This document shows, piece by piece, positions 62,862-64,000 of a DNA stretch of 64,000 nucleotides (the stretch's first letter is position 1; each line of letters starts with the position of its first letter). The DNA lies in NCBI RefSeq assembly GCF_963855985.1, contig NC_087118.1:1178001-1242000 (forward strand), written 5' to 3'. Origin of the DNA: Ostrinia nubilalis. Taxonomy: Eukaryota > Arthropoda > Insecta > Lepidoptera > Crambidae. Below the pieces are notes generated by a model. It did not search any database. It saw only the letters and a program-made list of their open reading frames with translations, and had not been told where the DNA came from. Made by a program: the position numbers and the translations under genes.

Positions 62862-64000
62862 GAAAATATTAAAAAAATACAAACATAAAATATAATTTAA
62901 CTTCACAACGAAGACGAAAAAATCGTAATTAAACGTTACAATAGGAATAAATACTCAATTTACCAACGTAAACAATATTAAATTGCACATACAATATCAA
63001 ACGTACGAAAACAAACCACGTTAATAATCGTATGTATTACATACGATAAAAAATAAATTTAATTGACAACGTTTATCATGGTATGTAAAACATACGATAC
63101 TTTGTTAGCTTAAAAAAGGAACGTAAAGAATCGTATGTGTTAATTACTATAGTTTTGAATAGCTAGTAACAAAATATAAGGCAATTTTCAACACCAAAAG
63201 GAAAACTGTAATTACTACTTACCTAATAGTATGCGCTCGCTAGCGGTGAACCAAACCGCTTCTCCCCTGTAGACGATCGCACAGGACATTACGATAGTAT
63301 ACGTTGCGATCGTGGATTACATACGATTGAATACGTGTGAAAAATCTTTTATTTTAAATGATATTGCAATTTTTGTTCGCGGGTTCGATAATACGTATTT
63401 TAGTAATTATAAAATCCTTATAAAGTCAAAATTGATATTTTGTGGCTTACGATTATTTACTTAGGAGGCATCGAAATGTACTTTTTAGTGAACGAAACGG
63501 ACGAAAAGTTAAAATTGCCAACGTTAATATCCGTGATAGGAGATGAAGGTTACGAACTTATGGTGAATCTGTGCAGCCCTAAGAAGCCCAGTGAAATGAC
63601 ATTCATCGAAGTAGTCGAAATTATGCAGCGTCATTTGCATCCGAAGCCGTCCATTTTATCGGAACGTTACAAGTTTCGTCAGTGTCGCCAGAGGGCGGGG
63701 CAGTCGGTGTCTGAATTTGTAACGGAACTCAAGAAATTATCCAGATTTTGTGATTTTGGAGCCAATTTAAACGAAAACATGCGTGATCAGTTCGTATGTG
63801 GACTTTTGAAGGACGAAATGCGATTACGACTATTCTCAGAGGATGCAATCGACTTTTCAAAAGCAGTCAACGTGGCCAGTAACATCGAGAGGGCGGAACG
63901 GGACGCCTTGAGTGTGGAAGACGGGTCACGCGGGGGACGTTTGCACCAGATTCAAGCTGAAAGAACATGCGGAGTGTGCGGTGACGGCCGCCATCGGGCT

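Larger units (their letters stand above)
60899..63473. mobile_element. element X: DNA transposon with 4-bp TSD in Gypsy gag
   Basis: AAAT flanks at 60895-60898 and 63474-63477. Inverted ends CGATGCCTCCTAAGTAAA then ATCGTA(T/A)G match for about 27 bp. The word ATCGTATG or CATACGAT recurs inside the right end (63028-63140, 63315). Internal parts: a foldback (61918-62570), a Helitron fragment and an exon-like piece. A 4-bp TSD fits Sola or Chapaev-type elements, but the transposase is not recognised. Confidence 0.75.
60822..64000 (+). pseudogene. Gypsy gag, split by element X, runs off the window
   Basis: Starts ATG at 60822 (MSKSGRISEFDVV, NWTLYCERLQ) and continues at 63476 (MYFLVNETDEKLKLPTLI, QRHLHPKPSILSERYKFRQC, AGQSVSEFVTELKKLSRFC, DQFVCGLLKDEMRLRLF), ending with a knuckle CGVCGDGRH at the window edge. 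Frame and residues join exactly when 60899-63473 and one AAAT are removed. It is typical Gypsy/Ty3 gag that would form the particle shell. Both parts are open; only the insert breaks it. Confidence 0.88.

Overview
The window is eukaryotic and almost certainly lepidopteran (moth or butterfly). It is AT-rich and packed with transposable elements of kinds typical of that order: a BEL/Pao element primed by tRNA-Tyr, a Copia element primed by initiator tRNA-Met, an ORF1 protein with a PHD finger and a baculovirus FP25K-like C-terminus, Transib, hAT and mariner elements, a piggyBac-like element at TTAA, and a Helitron end of the ACTAATATTATAAATGCGAAAG type. I found no intact host gene. Two or three short spliced-looking pieces are listed at low confidence. 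All alignments were made by eye.

The main result is that about 0.2-60.2 kb is one set of nested insertions that can be taken apart with target-site duplications (TSDs). Level 0 is a non-LTR retrotransposon A on the minus strand, whose endonuclease lies at 59.3-60.2 kb, linker at 56.7-57.3 kb, RT palm at 2.0-2.6 kb and RT end at 0.2-0.4 kb. It is split by a piggyBac-like element (TTAA), two TA-flanked MITEs and a satellite-bearing insert (2.6-56.7 kb). Inside the satellite sits a truncated Jockey B (TSD GTGCTAGATGAT). Inside Jockey B sits a 51.7-kb LTR element, LTR1 (TSD GATGG). Inside LTR1 sits a 43-kb Gypsy derivative, LTR2 (TSD GATA). Inside LTR2 sits a hAT, hAT-1 (TSD GGACAAAG). hAT-1 holds a full-length non-LTR element C (12.7-36.0 kb, TSD TAATGTT) and a TA-flanked element M (36.2-50.3 kb).

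Non-LTR C is itself interrupted by an intact BEL/Pao element (14.5-21.5 kb, identical LTRs), a dead mariner (23.4-24.7 kb), a 5.65-kb TA element P (25.8-31.4 kb) and an intact hAT, hAT-2 (31.5-34.9 kb). Element M holds Jockey E, which is split by a Transib (RAG1-like transposase with two stop codons, TSD CGTTG) and by a Copia (TSD TGAAC). It also holds a small hAT that carries another insert. The nest is nine levels deep.

To the right (60.6-64.0 kb) a Gypsy gag gene begins and runs off the window. It is cut by a 2.6-kb TIR element X (4-bp TSD) that carries a foldback and a Helitron end.

The most unusual sequence is in the leader of LTR2 (about 12.13-12.56 kb): some 13 short hairpins that share the loop CAGGGA while their stems differ but stay paired. 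The other point to check is how two very long LTR-bounded units (51.7 and 43 kb) can have nearly identical terminal repeats while holding so many later insertions.
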